Source: CAILHX01 sp964511385 (lineage in GTDB: Bacteria; Pseudomonadota; Gammaproteobacteria; Burkholderiales; Methylophilaceae). From it: a DNA stretch of 64,000 nucleotides. Under the pieces are notes generated by a model, which saw only the letters and a list, made by a program, of their open reading frames with translations, searched no databases and was not told where the DNA came from. Location: assembly GCA_964511385.1 (NCBI GenBank), contig CAZEFE010000001.1, positions 186,001-250,000 on the forward strand. The letters are read 5' to 3'. Both the position numbers and the translations under genes were made by a program. Of the stretch, positions 51,810 through 60,843 are shown one piece after another. Numbering within the stretch: the stretch's first letter is position 1; every line of letters starts with the position of its first letter.

Positions 51810-53735
51810 ATGCCTGATATTCGTTTGCCCGATGGTTCTGTTCGCTCTTTCCCCCAGCCGGTAACGGTGGCCGAAGTTGCCGCCAGCATCGGTGCCGGTC
51901 TTGCCCGCGCCGCGCTGGCCGGCAAGGTGCGTGTCGGCAACCAGCAAGAAGCCAAGCTGGTGGATACTTCCCATCTCATCAGCGACAACGCTGACCTTGC
52001 CATCATCACCGACAAGGATGCCGACGGGCTGGAACTGATCCGCCATTCCACCGCGCACTTGCTGGCTTATGCCGTCAAGGAGCTGTTCCCCGATGCGCAG
52101 GTGACTATCGGCCCGGTGATCGAAAACGGCTTTTATTACGATTTTTCCTACAAGCGCCCGTTTACCCCGGAAGACCTGGAAGCCATCGAGAAGCGCATGG
52201 CGGAACTGTCCAAGAAGGACATCCCGGTAACGCGCAAGGTGCTGCCGCGCGACGAAGCGGTGGCCTATTTCAAATCCATCGGCGAACAGTACAAGGCCGA
52301 AATCATCGCCAGCATCCCGCCGGAGCAGGATGTCTCGCTGTATACCGAAGGCGACTTTACCGACCTGTGCCGCGGCCCGCACGTGCCGTCCACGGGCAAG
52401 CTCAAGGTGTTCAAACTGATGAAGGTGGCCGGCGCCTACTGGCGCGGTGATTCGAAAAACGAGATGCTGCAACGCATCTACGGCACCGCCTGGGCGAAAA
52501 AGGAAGACCAGGACGCCTATCTGCATGCGCTGGAGGAGGCCGAGAAGCGCGATCACCGCAAGCTGGGCCGGCACCTGGAACTGTTCCACATGCAGGACGA
52601 AGCGCCGGGCATGGTGTTCTGGCACCCCAAAGGCTGGTCGCTGTGGCAGCAAGTTGAGCAGTACATGCGCGACAAGTTCGTGACGCACGGCTATCAGGAG
52701 GTCAAGACGCCCACCGTCATGGACAGGTCGCTGTGGGAGAAATCCGGCCACTGGGAAAATTACCGCGACAACATGTTTACCACGTCATCGGAAAACCGCG
52801 ACTATGCGGTGAAGCCGATGAACTGTCCCGGCCATGTGCAGATTTTCAACCACGGCCTGCACAGCTACCGTGAACTGCCGTTGCGTCTGGCCGAGTTCGG
52901 GTCTTGCCATAGAAACGAGCCGTCCGGCGCATTGCACGGCCTGATGCGGGTGCGCGGCTTTACCCAGGACGATGCGCATATTTTCTGTACCGAAGAGCAG
53001 ATCCAGGGCGAAGTTTCTGATTTCATCATTATGCTGCAAGAGGTGTACAGGGATTTTGGTTTTGACGACGTGCTGGTGAAGCTATCCACCCGTCCGGAAA
53101 AGCGCGTGGGCTCAGATGAAACCTGGGACAAGGCGGAAGCCGGCCTGGCGGCGGCGCTGGATCAGAACAAGCTGGCCTACGACCTGCAACCGGGCGAGGG
53201 CGCGTTCTACGGCCCCAAGATCGAATTTACCCTGAAAGACAGCCTGGGCCGCCTGTGGCAATGCGGCACGATACAACTGGATTTCAACCTGCCGGTGCGG
53301 CTGGGGGCGGAATATGTGGCCGAGGACAACTCGCGCAAGCCGCCGGTGATGTTGCACCGCGCCATTGTTGGTTCGATGGAGCGCTTCATCGGCATCCTCA
53401 TCGAAAATTACGCCGGGGCGTTCCCGTTATGGCTGGCGCCGGTACAGGCCATGGTGATGAGCATCACCGATGGGCATGCCGAATATGTGAAAAATGTCGT
53501 GGCCGAATTGCAGAAACATGGCCTGCGTGTGCAATCGGACTTGAGAAATGAGAAAATAACCTATAAAATTCGCGAACATAGCTTACAGCGTCTGCCTTAT
53601 CTGCTGATTGCAGGCGAGCGCGAGATGCAAAGCGGACAGTTGGCCGTGCGTACCCGGAAGGGCGAAGACCTAGGTTCCATGCCGATACAAGCCTTGATCG
53701 ACAAGCTTGTGGCAGAGGTCGAAAGCCGCAGTTAA
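51810..53735 (+). CDS. thrS: threonyl-tRNA synthetase
   Basis: The 641-aa protein has an N-terminal TGS domain (about residues 1-61), the editing domain with HSTAHLLAYAVKELFP, the class II core (motif 2 GSCHRNEPSGALHGLMRVRGF) and a C-terminal anticodon-binding domain. It charges tRNA-Thr. GGAGG lies 11 bases upstream of the ATG. It heads the thrS-infC-rpmI-rplT-pheS-pheT-ihfA operon. Confidence 0.97.
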   Translation: MPDIRLPDGSVRSFPQPVTVAEVAASIGAGLARAALAGKVRVGNQQEAKLVDTSHLISDNADLAIITDKDADGLELIRHSTAHLLAYAVKELFPDAQVTIGPVIENGFYYDFSYKRPFTPEDLEAIEKRMAELSKKDIPVTRKVLPRDEAVAYFKSIGEQYKAEIIASIPPEQDVSLYTEGDFTDLCRGPHVPSTGKLKVFKLMKVAGAYWRGDSKNEMLQRIYGTAWAKKEDQDAYLHALEEAEKRDHRKLGRHLELFHMQDEAPGMVFWHPKGWSLWQQVEQYMRDKFVTHGYQEVKTPTVMDRSLWEKSGHWENYRDNMFTTSSENRDYAVKPMNCPGHVQIFNHGLHSYRELPLRLAEFGSCHRNEPSGALHGLMRVRGFTQDDAHIFCTEEQIQGEVSDFIIMLQEVYRDFGFDDVLVKLSTRPEKRVGSDETWDKAEAGLAAALDQNKLAYDLQPGEGAFYGPKIEFTLKDSLGRLWQCGTIQLDFNLPVRLGAEYVAEDNSRKPPVMLHRAIVGSMERFIGILIENYAGAFPLWLAPVQAMVMSITDGHAEYVKNVVAELQKHGLRVQSDLRNEKITYKIREHSLQRLPYLLIAGEREMQSGQLAVRTRKGEDLGSMPIQALIDKLVAEVESRS

Positions 53736-53782
53736 GGGGTTGAGCGCGGTCATATTTTTTATATATTTATGGAGATACTGCT

Positions 53783-54310
53783 ATAGCTCAGGAAAAGGAA
53801 ACACGAATTAACGGCGAAATTACAGCGCCGGAAATTCGGCTGGTGGGTGTGGATAGCGAACCGCTTGGAATTGTCAGCCTGCAACAGGCGCTGACCATGG
53901 CGGAAGAGGCCGAGATAGATCTGGTAGAAATTGCGCCAACCGCAAAGCCACCCGTGTGCCGCTTGATGGATTACGGTAAGTTCAAATACCGTGAAAGCAA
54001 GAAGCAGCATGAAGCCAAACTGAAGCAGAAGCAGGTCCAGGTTAAAGAAGTCAAATTCCGACCCGGTACCGATGAAGGCGATTACAACGTCAAGTTGCGC
54101 AATCTGGTACGGTTTTTGGAAGAGGGTGACAAGGCCAAGATTACCTTACGGTTTCGCGGTCGTGAAATCACCCATCAGGAATTGGGGCATGCCCTGTTGA
54201 AGCGTGTGGAAGCCGATCTGGCCGAGCATGCAACAGTGGAGCAATACCCCAAAATGGAGGGCCGGCAGCTGGTAATGGTGCTGGCTCCCCATAAAAAAGC
54301 CAAGGCCTGA
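53783..54310 (+). CDS. infC: translation initiation factor IF-3, ATA start
   Basis: Alignment by eye to known IF3 (N-terminal RINGEITAPEIRL) demands a start upstream of the first in-frame GTG (53843). The only fitting codon is ATA at 53783, eight bases after GGAG, giving 175 aa. IF3 genes are known to use rare starts (ATT in E. coli) so that IF3 represses its own translation, so ATA fits. The protein has the N-domain, the Lys-rich linker and the C-domain FRPGTDEGDY. Confidence 0.92.
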   Translation: MAQEKETRINGEITAPEIRLVGVDSEPLGIVSLQQALTMAEEAEIDLVEIAPTAKPPVCRLMDYGKFKYRESKKQHEAKLKQKQVQVKEVKFRPGTDEGDYNVKLRNLVRFLEEGDKAKITLRFRGREITHQELGHALLKRVEADLAEHATVEQYPKMEGRQLVMVLAPHKKAKA

Positions 54311-54328
54311 CGGTTTTGGCAAAAGTAT

Positions 54329-54379
54329 TAGGTGACGCGGCTTAAGGAAAAATCCTTTAACGGCATGCCCGATCACCTA
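54329..54379 (+). promoter_or_regulatory. stem-loop leader before rpmI-rplT, candidate L20 operator
   Basis: TAGGTGA (54329-54335) pairs with TCACCTA (54373-54379), enclosing a smaller hairpin AAGGA/TCCTT (54344-54357). It lies in the infC-rpmI spacer just before the rpmI ribosome binding site, where L20 represses its own synthesis in other bacteria. Binding is inferred by position. Confidence 0.4.
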
Positions 54380-54406
54380 TTTCAGTAATCCAAAAGGAGT
54401 TACAAA

Positions 54407-54604
54407 ATGCCCAAGATGAAGACCAAAAGCGGTGCAGCCAAGCGGTTCAAAGTCCGCGCCGGCGGTACCATCAAGCGTGGACAGGCGTTCAAGCGCCACA
54501 TCCTCACCAAGAAGACCACCAAGAACAAGCGTCACCTGCGTGGTTCCGTCAATGTTGTGGCCAGCGATGTGAAGTCCATTCGCGCCATGCTGCCGTTCGC
54601 ATAA
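54407..54604 (+). CDS. rpmI: 50S ribosomal protein L35
   Basis: The 65-aa basic protein starts MPKMKTKSGAAKRFKVRAGG, the classic L35 sequence. AAAAGGAG precedes the ATG. Confidence 0.97.
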   Translation: MPKMKTKSGAAKRFKVRAGGTIKRGQAFKRHILTKKTTKNKRHLRGSVNVVASDVKSIRAMLPFA

Positions 54605-54616
54605 GGGAGAGTTGAC

Positions 54617-54979
54617 ATGCCAAGAGTAAAACGTGGTGTCATCGCCCGCGCACGCCATAAAAAGGTTTTAGACGCTGCCAAGGGTTATCGCGGTCGTCGC
54701 AAGAACGTCTATCGCATCGCCAAACAGGCGGTGATGAAGGCTGGTCAATATGCTTATCGTGACCGCCGTCAAAGGAAGCGTCAGTTCCGCGCATTGTGGA
54801 TTGCACGTATCAATGCCGGTGCTCGTGAATATGGTTTGACCTACAGCCGTTTCATCAACGGTCTGAAGAAGGCTGCGGTGGAAGTGGATCGCAAGGTACT
54901 GTCTGATTTGGCTGTGTTCGACAAGCCGGCATTTGCCAAGTTTGCCGACCTGGCCAAAGCCAGCCTTGTCTCCGCGTAG
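54617..54979 (+). CDS. rplT: 50S ribosomal protein L20
   Basis: The product is 120 aa, starting MPRVKRGVIARARHKKVL, with YRGRRKNVYRIAKQAVMKAGQ-type sequence. L20 is an early assembly protein and, in other bacteria, a repressor of rpmI-rplT translation. AGGGAGAG precedes the ATG. Confidence 0.97.
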   Translation: MPRVKRGVIARARHKKVLDAAKGYRGRRKNVYRIAKQAVMKAGQYAYRDRRQRKRQFRALWIARINAGAREYGLTYSRFINGLKKAAVEVDRKVLSDLAVFDKPAFAKFADLAKASLVSA

Positions 54980-54995
54980 TTTTTTGTTGCATTAA

Positions 54996-55024
54996 AAGGG
55001 GAGGCGCCAGCCTCCCTTTTTTCT
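54996..55024 (+). terminator. terminator between rplT and pheS
   Basis: GGGAGGC (54999-55005) pairs with GCCTCCC (55010-55016), extended by A-T pairs and followed by a T run. It lies about 20 nt before the pheS ATG, so pheST must be expressed by read-through, as at the E. coli pheS attenuator. No pheM-like leader peptide fits in the 16 nt between the rplT stop and the stem. Confidence 0.75.
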
Positions 55025-55044
55025 TTAGTGTTTAATATTTTGTC

Positions 55045-56028
55045 ATGAGCCAATTCGAAACACTGATTTCCGAAGCCCGGGCAGCACTCGCCAGCGTCAG
55101 CACCATTGTCGACCTGGAACAGGTCAAGGCGCGTTATCTGGGTAAAAGCGGGGTATTGACCGAGCACTTGAAAGGCTTGGGCAAGCTGTCCGCAGAAGAA
55201 CGCCCGGCGGCAGGTGCGGCCATTAATGTCGCCAAGCAGGCGGTAGAGGCGCTGCTCAACGAGCGCCGGGATTTCATCCTGAATGCCGAGCAGGTGCAAA
55301 AACTGGCCAGCGAAACGATCGATGTCACTTTGCCGGGCCGTGGCAAATCGCAGGGCGGTTTGCATCCGGTGACGCTGGCATTGCAGCGTATTGAAGAGTT
55401 GTTCCGCTCGATTGGTTTTGACGTGGCGGAAGGCCCGGAAATCGAGACCGATTTTTACAATTTCACCGCGCTGAACATCCCGGAAGACCATCCGGCACGC
55501 GCCATGCACGACACCTTTTACATCGACGCCGAGCACGTGCTGCGCACCCACACTTCGCCGGTGCAAATTCGCTACATGCAGGACAAGAAGCCGCCGCTGC
55601 GCATCATCGCGCCGGGGCGGGTTTATCGCGTGGATTCCGACGCTACCCATTCACCCATGTTCCACCAGGTAGAAGGCCTGTGGGTGGACGAGCAGGTGAG
55701 CTTCGCCAATCTCAAGGGTGTGGTACAGGACTTCCTGCAGCGTTTTTTTGAGCGCGACGATTTGCAGGTGCGTTTCCGCCCGTCGTTCTTCCCGTTTACC
55801 GAACCCTCAGCCGAGATGGACATGAGCTGGGGCGACCGCTGGCTGGAAATCGGCGGCTGCGGCATGGTGCACCCCAATGTGCTGGGGCACGTGGGCATTG
55901 ATAGCGAGCAATACCGCGGCTTTGCCTTTGGCCTGGGCGTGGAGCGCCTAGCCATGCTGCGCTACGGTGTCAACGACCTGAGGCTGTTCTTTGAAAACGA
56001 TTTACGATTCCTTAAACAGTTTTCATGA
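55045..56028 (+). CDS. pheS: phenylalanyl-tRNA synthetase alpha subunit
   Basis: The 327-aa protein has an N-terminal coiled coil (residues 1-85) and a class II catalytic core with HPVTLALQRIEELF, RTHTSPVQIRYM and GLGVERLAMLRYGVNDLR. It forms a heterotetramer with PheT. The end of the gene lies in an inverted repeat (separate entry). Confidence 0.97.
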   Translation: MSQFETLISEARAALASVSTIVDLEQVKARYLGKSGVLTEHLKGLGKLSAEERPAAGAAINVAKQAVEALLNERRDFILNAEQVQKLASETIDVTLPGRGKSQGGLHPVTLALQRIEELFRSIGFDVAEGPEIETDFYNFTALNIPEDHPARAMHDTFYIDAEHVLRTHTSPVQIRYMQDKKPPLRIIAPGRVYRVDSDATHSPMFHQVEGLWVDEQVSFANLKGVVQDFLQRFFERDDLQVRFRPSFFPFTEPSAEMDMSWGDRWLEIGGCGMVHPNVLGHVGIDSEQYRGFAFGLGVERLAMLRYGVNDLRLFFENDLRFLKQFS

Positions 56029-56041
56029 AAATCGTAAATCG
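55998..56041 (+). other. 12-bp inverted repeat across the pheS stop codon
   Basis: CGATTTACGATT (55998-56009) and AATCGTAAATCG (56030-56041) are perfect complements with a 20-nt loop that contains the pheS stop. The downstream half lies in an unusual 98-nt pheS-pheT spacer that also has a small GCGGC-AAA-GCCGC hairpin near 56051. A role in mRNA processing or ribosome pausing at the stop is possible. Confidence 0.5.
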
Positions 56042-56126
56042 GTTCAGTGGAGACTCATGCGGCAAAGCCGCGTGGTGTCAGAGCTAGAACGGCTTTTATT
56101 TCCTCAAACAATTTTCGTAATACGTC

Positions 56127-58481
56127 ATGAAATTTTCTGAAAACTGGTTACGCGAGTATGTCAATCCTGCGCTGGATAGCGCAGCGCTAGGTCATGTCCT
56201 GACCATGGCTGGCCTGGAAGTCGAGGCACTAGAAGCGGTCGCGCCGGATTTCAACCTAGTGGTGGTTGCACATATCCTGAGCGCCGAAAAACACCCGGAT
56301 GCTGATCGCCTGCAGGTGCTGCGCGTGGATGTGGGGCAGGCTGAACCGATACAGATCGTTTGCGGCGCGGCCAATGCACGACCCGGCCTGAAAGCCCCTT
56401 GTGCGCTGGTAGGCGCGGTACTGCCCGGCTTCAACATCAAACAGGCCAAGGTGCGCGGGGTGGAGTCTTTCGGCATGATGTGTTCAGCCAAGGAACTGGG
56501 GCTGGCGGAAGAAGCCAGCGGGTTGCTGGAGCTGCCGGAAGATGCGCCGGTTGGCCAGGATGTGCGCGAATATTTCGACCTGAACGACCAGCAATTCGAA
56601 CTCAAGTTGACCCCCAACCGCAGCGACTGTCTGAGTGTTGCCGGTATTGCGCGCGATGTTGCAGCGCTGACCGGCAGCCCGCTCAATCTGCCGGTAGTGA
56701 AAACCGTGGTGGTCACCAGCCCGCAGCAGAAGCCGGTGCGCGTTGCTGAATCTCAGGCTTGTCCACGTTATTGCGGCCGGGTGATCAGTGGCGTGAATGC
56801 ACAAGCGGCAACGCCGGCATGGATGGTGCGCCGGCTGGAGCGTAGCGGGCTGCGTTCCATCAGCGCGGTGGTGGATATCACCAATTATGTGCTGCTGGAA
56901 ATGGGGCAGCCGCTGCATGCCTTCGATCTGGCCAAACTGGCCGGTGATGTGGAGGTGCGTTTTGCCCGGTCTGGCGAAAAAATCGGGTTGCTGAACGAGC
57001 AGGTGGCTGAGCTGCAAGATGACATGCTGGTGATTGCCGACAACAGCGGCGCCATTGCGTTGGCAGGGATCATGGGCGGGAGCGCTACTGCAGTGTCGGA
57101 TAGTACGACAGACGTGTTCCTGGAGAGCGCATTTTTTGTCCCCGCCGTGATTACTGGCAAAGCTCGCCGTCTGGGCTTCTCTACCGACTCTTCATACCGT
57201 TTCGAGCGCGGTGTGGATTTTGCCGCAACCCGCCAGAGCCTAGAGCGTGCCACGGCGCTGATTCTCGAAATTTGCGGTGGCAATGCTGGTGACGTGGTTG
57301 AGCATCTGGCGCAATTGCCGGCGCGCAACCCGGTTCGGCTACGGGTAAGCAAAGCCTCGGCCGTGCTGGGCATTGCTTTTGACCAGCAGGGTATTGCCGA
57401 TCTGTTGACCCGCTTGCAATTCCAGTACACGGTGGCGAATGACGAATTTCTGGTGACCCCGCCCAGCTATCGTTTTGACATCAGCATCGAAGAAGACCTG
57501 ATCGAAGAAGTGGTGCGGCTGCATGGTTACGAACACGTGCCGGCGCTGCCGCCACAATCCGACCTGAACATGCTGCCGGCGGATGAGGCCCAGCTTGGCG
57601 TTGCCGGGTTGCGCCAGTTGCTGGCTGCGGCGGATTACCAGGAAGCGATTACCTACAGCTTCGTGGATGCCTCCTGGGAACGCGATCTGATGGGCAATGC
57701 CAGCGCCATCGCTTTGCAGAACCCGATTGCCAGCAACATGAGCGTGATGCGTTCGGGGTTGTGGGGCGGCCTGCTGGATGCGCTGCAATACAACCTTAAC
57801 CGCAAGCAGGAGCGTGTGCGCCTGTTTGAAGTGGGCGCCTGTTTTTATCAGCAGGATGGCCGCTACCAGCAGGTCATGCGCGTGGGTGGTCTATGTTACG
57901 GCGATGCAGTGCCGGAGCAATGGGCTGACAGTTCACGCGCTGTCGACTTCTACGACGTCAAGGCCGATGTTGAGCGCCTAGCCGGCGGCAACGCCAGGTT
58001 TGTGGCCGCGCAGCATCCCGCCCTGCATCCGGGACAGACTGCGCAAGTGTTGTTGCAAGGCAAGGCTGTCGGCTGGATCGGCACGTTGCATCCACGCTGG
58101 CAGCAGCATTATGGTTTGCCGCGGTGCCCGGTGCTGTTCGAGCTGGAACTGGCGGCGCTGACGGGTAAGCAGGTGCCTACATTCGCCGAAGTGCCCAAGT
58201 TCCCGCCGATCCGCCGTGACCTCGCGGTCGTGGTGGATGACAACGTCGCAGTTCAGGATATGTTGGACGCCATGCGAAACAGTGAAAATGCACTGATCAG
58301 CGAGATTGCCTTATTCGATGTTTATCGCGGAAAAGGCGTGCCTGAAAACAAAAAAAGCCTTGCATTTCTTGTGCTTATGCAAGATACTCAAAAAACATTA
58401 ACGGATTCTGACGCGGATTCGGCAATGGAGAATTTGCTGAAAATCCTGTCGCAAGAGTTCAATGCAACACTGCGCAGTTAA
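56127..58481 (+). CDS. pheT: phenylalanyl-tRNA synthetase beta subunit
   Basis: The 784-aa multidomain protein contains the N-terminal tRNA-binding OB domain (about residues 40-150), the B3/B4 editing module, B5, the catalytic-like core and a C-terminal ferredoxin-fold anticodon-binding domain (about 690-784, PKFPPIRRDLAVVVD). It edits misacylated Tyr-tRNA-Phe. Confidence 0.97.
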   Translation: MKFSENWLREYVNPALDSAALGHVLTMAGLEVEALEAVAPDFNLVVVAHILSAEKHPDADRLQVLRVDVGQAEPIQIVCGAANARPGLKAPCALVGAVLPGFNIKQAKVRGVESFGMMCSAKELGLAEEASGLLELPEDAPVGQDVREYFDLNDQQFELKLTPNRSDCLSVAGIARDVAALTGSPLNLPVVKTVVVTSPQQKPVRVAESQACPRYCGRVISGVNAQAATPAWMVRRLERSGLRSISAVVDITNYVLLEMGQPLHAFDLAKLAGDVEVRFARSGEKIGLLNEQVAELQDDMLVIADNSGAIALAGIMGGSATAVSDSTTDVFLESAFFVPAVITGKARRLGFSTDSSYRFERGVDFAATRQSLERATALILEICGGNAGDVVEHLAQLPARNPVRLRVSKASAVLGIAFDQQGIADLLTRLQFQYTVANDEFLVTPPSYRFDISIEEDLIEEVVRLHGYEHVPALPPQSDLNMLPADEAQLGVAGLRQLLAAADYQEAITYSFVDASWERDLMGNASAIALQNPIASNMSVMRSGLWGGLLDALQYNLNRKQERVRLFEVGACFYQQDGRYQQVMRVGGLCYGDAVPEQWADSSRAVDFYDVKADVERLAGGNARFVAAQHPALHPGQTAQVLLQGKAVGWIGTLHPRWQQHYGLPRCPVLFELELAALTGKQVPTFAEVPKFPPIRRDLAVVVDDNVAVQDMLDAMRNSENALISEIALFDVYRGKGVPENKKSLAFLVLMQDTQKTLTDSDADSAMENLLKILSQEFNATLRS

Positions 58482-58511
58482 AGTGCTGATGGTTTAATCT
58501 GTGAGAATTTC

Positions 58512-58811
58512 ATGACATTAACAAAAGCTGATTTGGCTAATTTGCTGTTCGATCAAGTGGGACTTAACAAGCGTGAAGCCAAAGACATGGTAGAAGCGTT
58601 TTTTGAAGAAATCCGCACCTCTCTTGAAGAGGGTGACAGTGTTAAATTATCAGGTTTCGGCAATTTCGAATTGCGCCAGAAATCCGAGCGTCCGGGGCGT
58701 AACCCGAAAACCGGCGAGGGCATTCCTATCACTGCCCGCCGTGTTGTGACTTTCCACGCCAGTCAAAAGCTGAAGACCACGGTGGAAGAAGTTTATGCAG
58801 GAAACCACTGA
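58512..58811 (+). CDS. ihfA: integration host factor alpha subunit
   Basis: The 99-aa DNA-bending protein shows the HU/IHF fold with GFGNFELRQKSERPGRNPKTGE and the proline that intercalates DNA. It forms a heterodimer with IhfB (not in this window). It closes the pheST-ihfA unit, and its end overlaps the MerR-like gene by 17 nt. Confidence 0.96.
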   Translation: MTLTKADLANLLFDQVGLNKREAKDMVEAFFEEIRTSLEEGDSVKLSGFGNFELRQKSERPGRNPKTGEGIPITARRVVTFHASQKLKTTVEEVYAGNH

Positions 58812-59247
58812 AAAATCGGCCAAGCCTGCACTGCCGCCGATCCCGGCCAAGCGCTACTTCACTATCGGTGAAGTCAGCGATTTGTGCGGCGTCAAACCGC
58901 ATGTGCTGCGGTATTGGGAACAGGAGTTCACCCAACTCAAGCCGGTCAAGCGCCGCGGTAACCGTCGCTATTACCAGCACCATGAAGTCCTGCTGATCCG
59001 GCGTATTCGCGATCTGCTGTATGAGCAAGGGTTCACCATCAATGGTGCGCGCAACAGGCTGGAAGAACTTGGGAACGGTCAGCACGAAGATACGGCCATC
59101 GCACCCGAACCTGTGGTAATGCCGTTTATTCCGCCAACCGTTAATTTGTCTGCAACAGCGACAACTGCGCCGGATTTTGATTTCGGGGCATTGCGCCAAG
59201 AATTGCAGGATGTGGTCGAATTGCTGCAAACGGCAGCGGCGCTATAA
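58795..59247 (+). CDS. MerR-family DNA-binding protein
   Basis: The 150-aa protein has the MerR-type N-terminal winged helix (about residues 20-90: YFTIGEVSDLCGVKPHVLRYWEQEF, then NRRYYQHHEVLLI). The C-terminal region is Pro/Ala-rich and lacks metal-binding cysteines. Such proteins commonly follow ihfA in proteobacteria and are distant MlrA/Hbd-type regulators of unknown target. It overlaps ihfA. Confidence 0.88.
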   Translation: MQETTEKSAKPALPPIPAKRYFTIGEVSDLCGVKPHVLRYWEQEFTQLKPVKRRGNRRYYQHHEVLLIRRIRDLLYEQGFTINGARNRLEELGNGQHEDTAIAPEPVVMPFIPPTVNLSATATTAPDFDFGALRQELQDVVELLQTAAAL

Positions 59248-59297
59248 AAAATCTGTCCAGTTGTTCCCCGCCGAAGCCGGGTTGGTCCAAGTAATCT

Positions 59298-60374
59298 TTA
59301 GACGATAATCCCGCCGCCAAGGCAAACCTGGCTCTCGTATATCACCACCGATTGCCCTGGCGTCACCGCCCACTGCGCTTCGGCAAACTTGATTTCGCAG
59401 TCGTCCGTTCCCAGCCGGTCAATCTCGCACGGCGCATCCGGCTGACGGTAGCGGGTCTTGGCGGCGTATACCCAGTGTTCGCGCGGCTGGTGGCCGGCGA
59501 TCCAGTGCAAGCTGTCTGCCCGCAGGGTGTCGCGTTTGAGCAGCGGATGATCATGGCCTTGCACCACAATCAGTAGATTCTTTTCCATGTCCTTGGCCGC
59601 GACAAACCACGGCTCGCCGTTGCCGTCGCGGCTGCCGCCGATATTCAGCCCTTGCCGCTGGCCCAGCGTGTAATACATCAAGCCTTCATGCGTGCCCACA
59701 ACCTTGCCTTCCGGCGTGCGCATTTCTCCCGGCGTTTTGGGCAGGTAGCGATTGAGGAACTCGCGGAACGGACGTTCGCCGATGAAGCAGATGCCGGTGG
59801 AATCCTTTTTTTCGCTGGTCGGCAAACCGGCCTGGCGGGCGATGTCGCGTACGTCGCGTTTGTACAGGTCGCCCAGTGGGAACAGCGTTTTGGATAACTG
59901 CGCCTGGTTCAGCCGATAAAGAAAGTAGCTCTGGTCTTTGCTGCCATCTTCGGCTTTTAACAACTGGAACAGCCCGTCCACTTCGCGCACCCTGGCGTAA
60001 TGGCCGGTAGCGATCAGGTCGGCGCCCAATCCTAGGGCATGGTCGAGAAAGGCGCGGAACTTGATTTCGGAATTGCACAGGATGTCCGGATTGGGCGTGC
60101 GCCCGGCCTGGTATTCGGCCAGGAAATTGGCGAATACCTTGTCCTTGTATTCCCTGGAAAAATTCACCGCTTCAATCTCGATACCGATGCGGTCGGCCAC
60201 GGCGGCGGCATCGATCAGATCCTGGCGCGATGGGCAAAACTCTTCGGTGTCGTCATCTTCCCAGTTTTTCATGAACAGGCCGACCACCTCATAACCCTGC
60301 TGCTTCAGCAACAATGCCGCTACCGACGAGTCAACGCCACCGGAAAGCCCAACCACTACGCGTTTTTTGCTCAT
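59298..60374 (-). CDS. mnmA: tRNA-specific 2-thiouridylase
   Basis: The 358-aa protein has an N-terminal P-loop VVGLSGGVDSSVAALLL and the two catalytic cysteines near DILCNSEIKF and STGICFIGERPF. It makes the 2-thiouridine at wobble position 34 of Lys, Glu and Gln tRNAs, using sulfur from IscS encoded in this window. It overlaps the end of the NUDIX gene by four bases. Confidence 0.97.
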   Translation of the reverse strand: MSKKRVVVGLSGGVDSSVAALLLKQQGYEVVGLFMKNWEDDDTEEFCPSRQDLIDAAAVADRIGIEIEAVNFSREYKDKVFANFLAEYQAGRTPNPDILCNSEIKFRAFLDHALGLGADLIATGHYARVREVDGLFQLLKAEDGSKDQSYFLYRLNQAQLSKTLFPLGDLYKRDVRDIARQAGLPTSEKKDSTGICFIGERPFREFLNRYLPKTPGEMRTPEGKVVGTHEGLMYYTLGQRQGLNIGGSRDGNGEPWFVAAKDMEKNLLIVVQGHDHPLLKRDTLRADSLHWIAGHQPREHWVYAAKTRYRQPDAPCEIDRLGTDDCEIKFAEAQWAVTPGQSVVIYESQVCLGGGIIV

Positions 60375-60823
60375 GACAAATGGTGTATTACTGAGAGTGG
60401 AAAACGTTGCCCGGCAAGGTAATGCTCAATACAGGCCAGTACTTGTGGGCTACGGTGGCGATGTTGCGACGCGCGAATTTCATCGGCAGTCATCCAGACG
60501 GTGCGGATGATGCCGTGGTCCAGCGGTTGCTCCGGACGGTGGCCAGCCAGGCTGCCGAGAAAGGCGAAGCGCAGGTAGGTCAGGTCTTTAAGCGGATGTT
60601 TCCAGTGGTAAGTGCCGAGCAATGCTTCGGGAACAAAATCGTAAGCGGTTTCCTCGTTCACTTCGCGGATCACGGCTTGCAACAGCGTTTCGTTGTTTTC
60701 GAGGTGGCCTGCTGGCTGGTTGAGGCGAGTGCCATCGGCAGTGTGTTCTTCGACCAGCAGAAATCGGCCATCCTGTTCGATGATGGCCGCGACAGTGACG
60801 TTGGGTTTCCAGATGGTCGTCAT
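60371..60823 (-). CDS. NUDIX hydrolase, NudJ-like
   Basis: The start at 60823 gives 150 aa (MTTIWKPNVTVAAIIEQDGRF). The NUDIX box is GHLENNETLLQAVIREVNEETA. The gene's position just before mnmA matches NudJ (a thiamine-pyrophosphate and nucleotide pyrophosphatase), whose genes also neighbour mnmA in gammaproteobacteria. A longer frame would run into tRNA-Pro, so it is rejected. Confidence 0.88.
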   Translation of the reverse strand: MTTIWKPNVTVAAIIEQDGRFLLVEEHTADGTRLNQPAGHLENNETLLQAVIREVNEETAYDFVPEALLGTYHWKHPLKDLTYLRFAFLGSLAGHRPEQPLDHGIIRTVWMTADEIRASQHRHRSPQVLACIEHYLAGQRFPLSVIHHLS

Positions 60824-60843
60824 GTGGAGGGGAATCCTGAAAA

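Noticed and set aside
54980..54996. A pheM-like leader peptide before pheS
   Set aside because: Only 16 nt lie between the rplT stop and the terminator stem, too short for a leader ORF with its own ribosome binding site.
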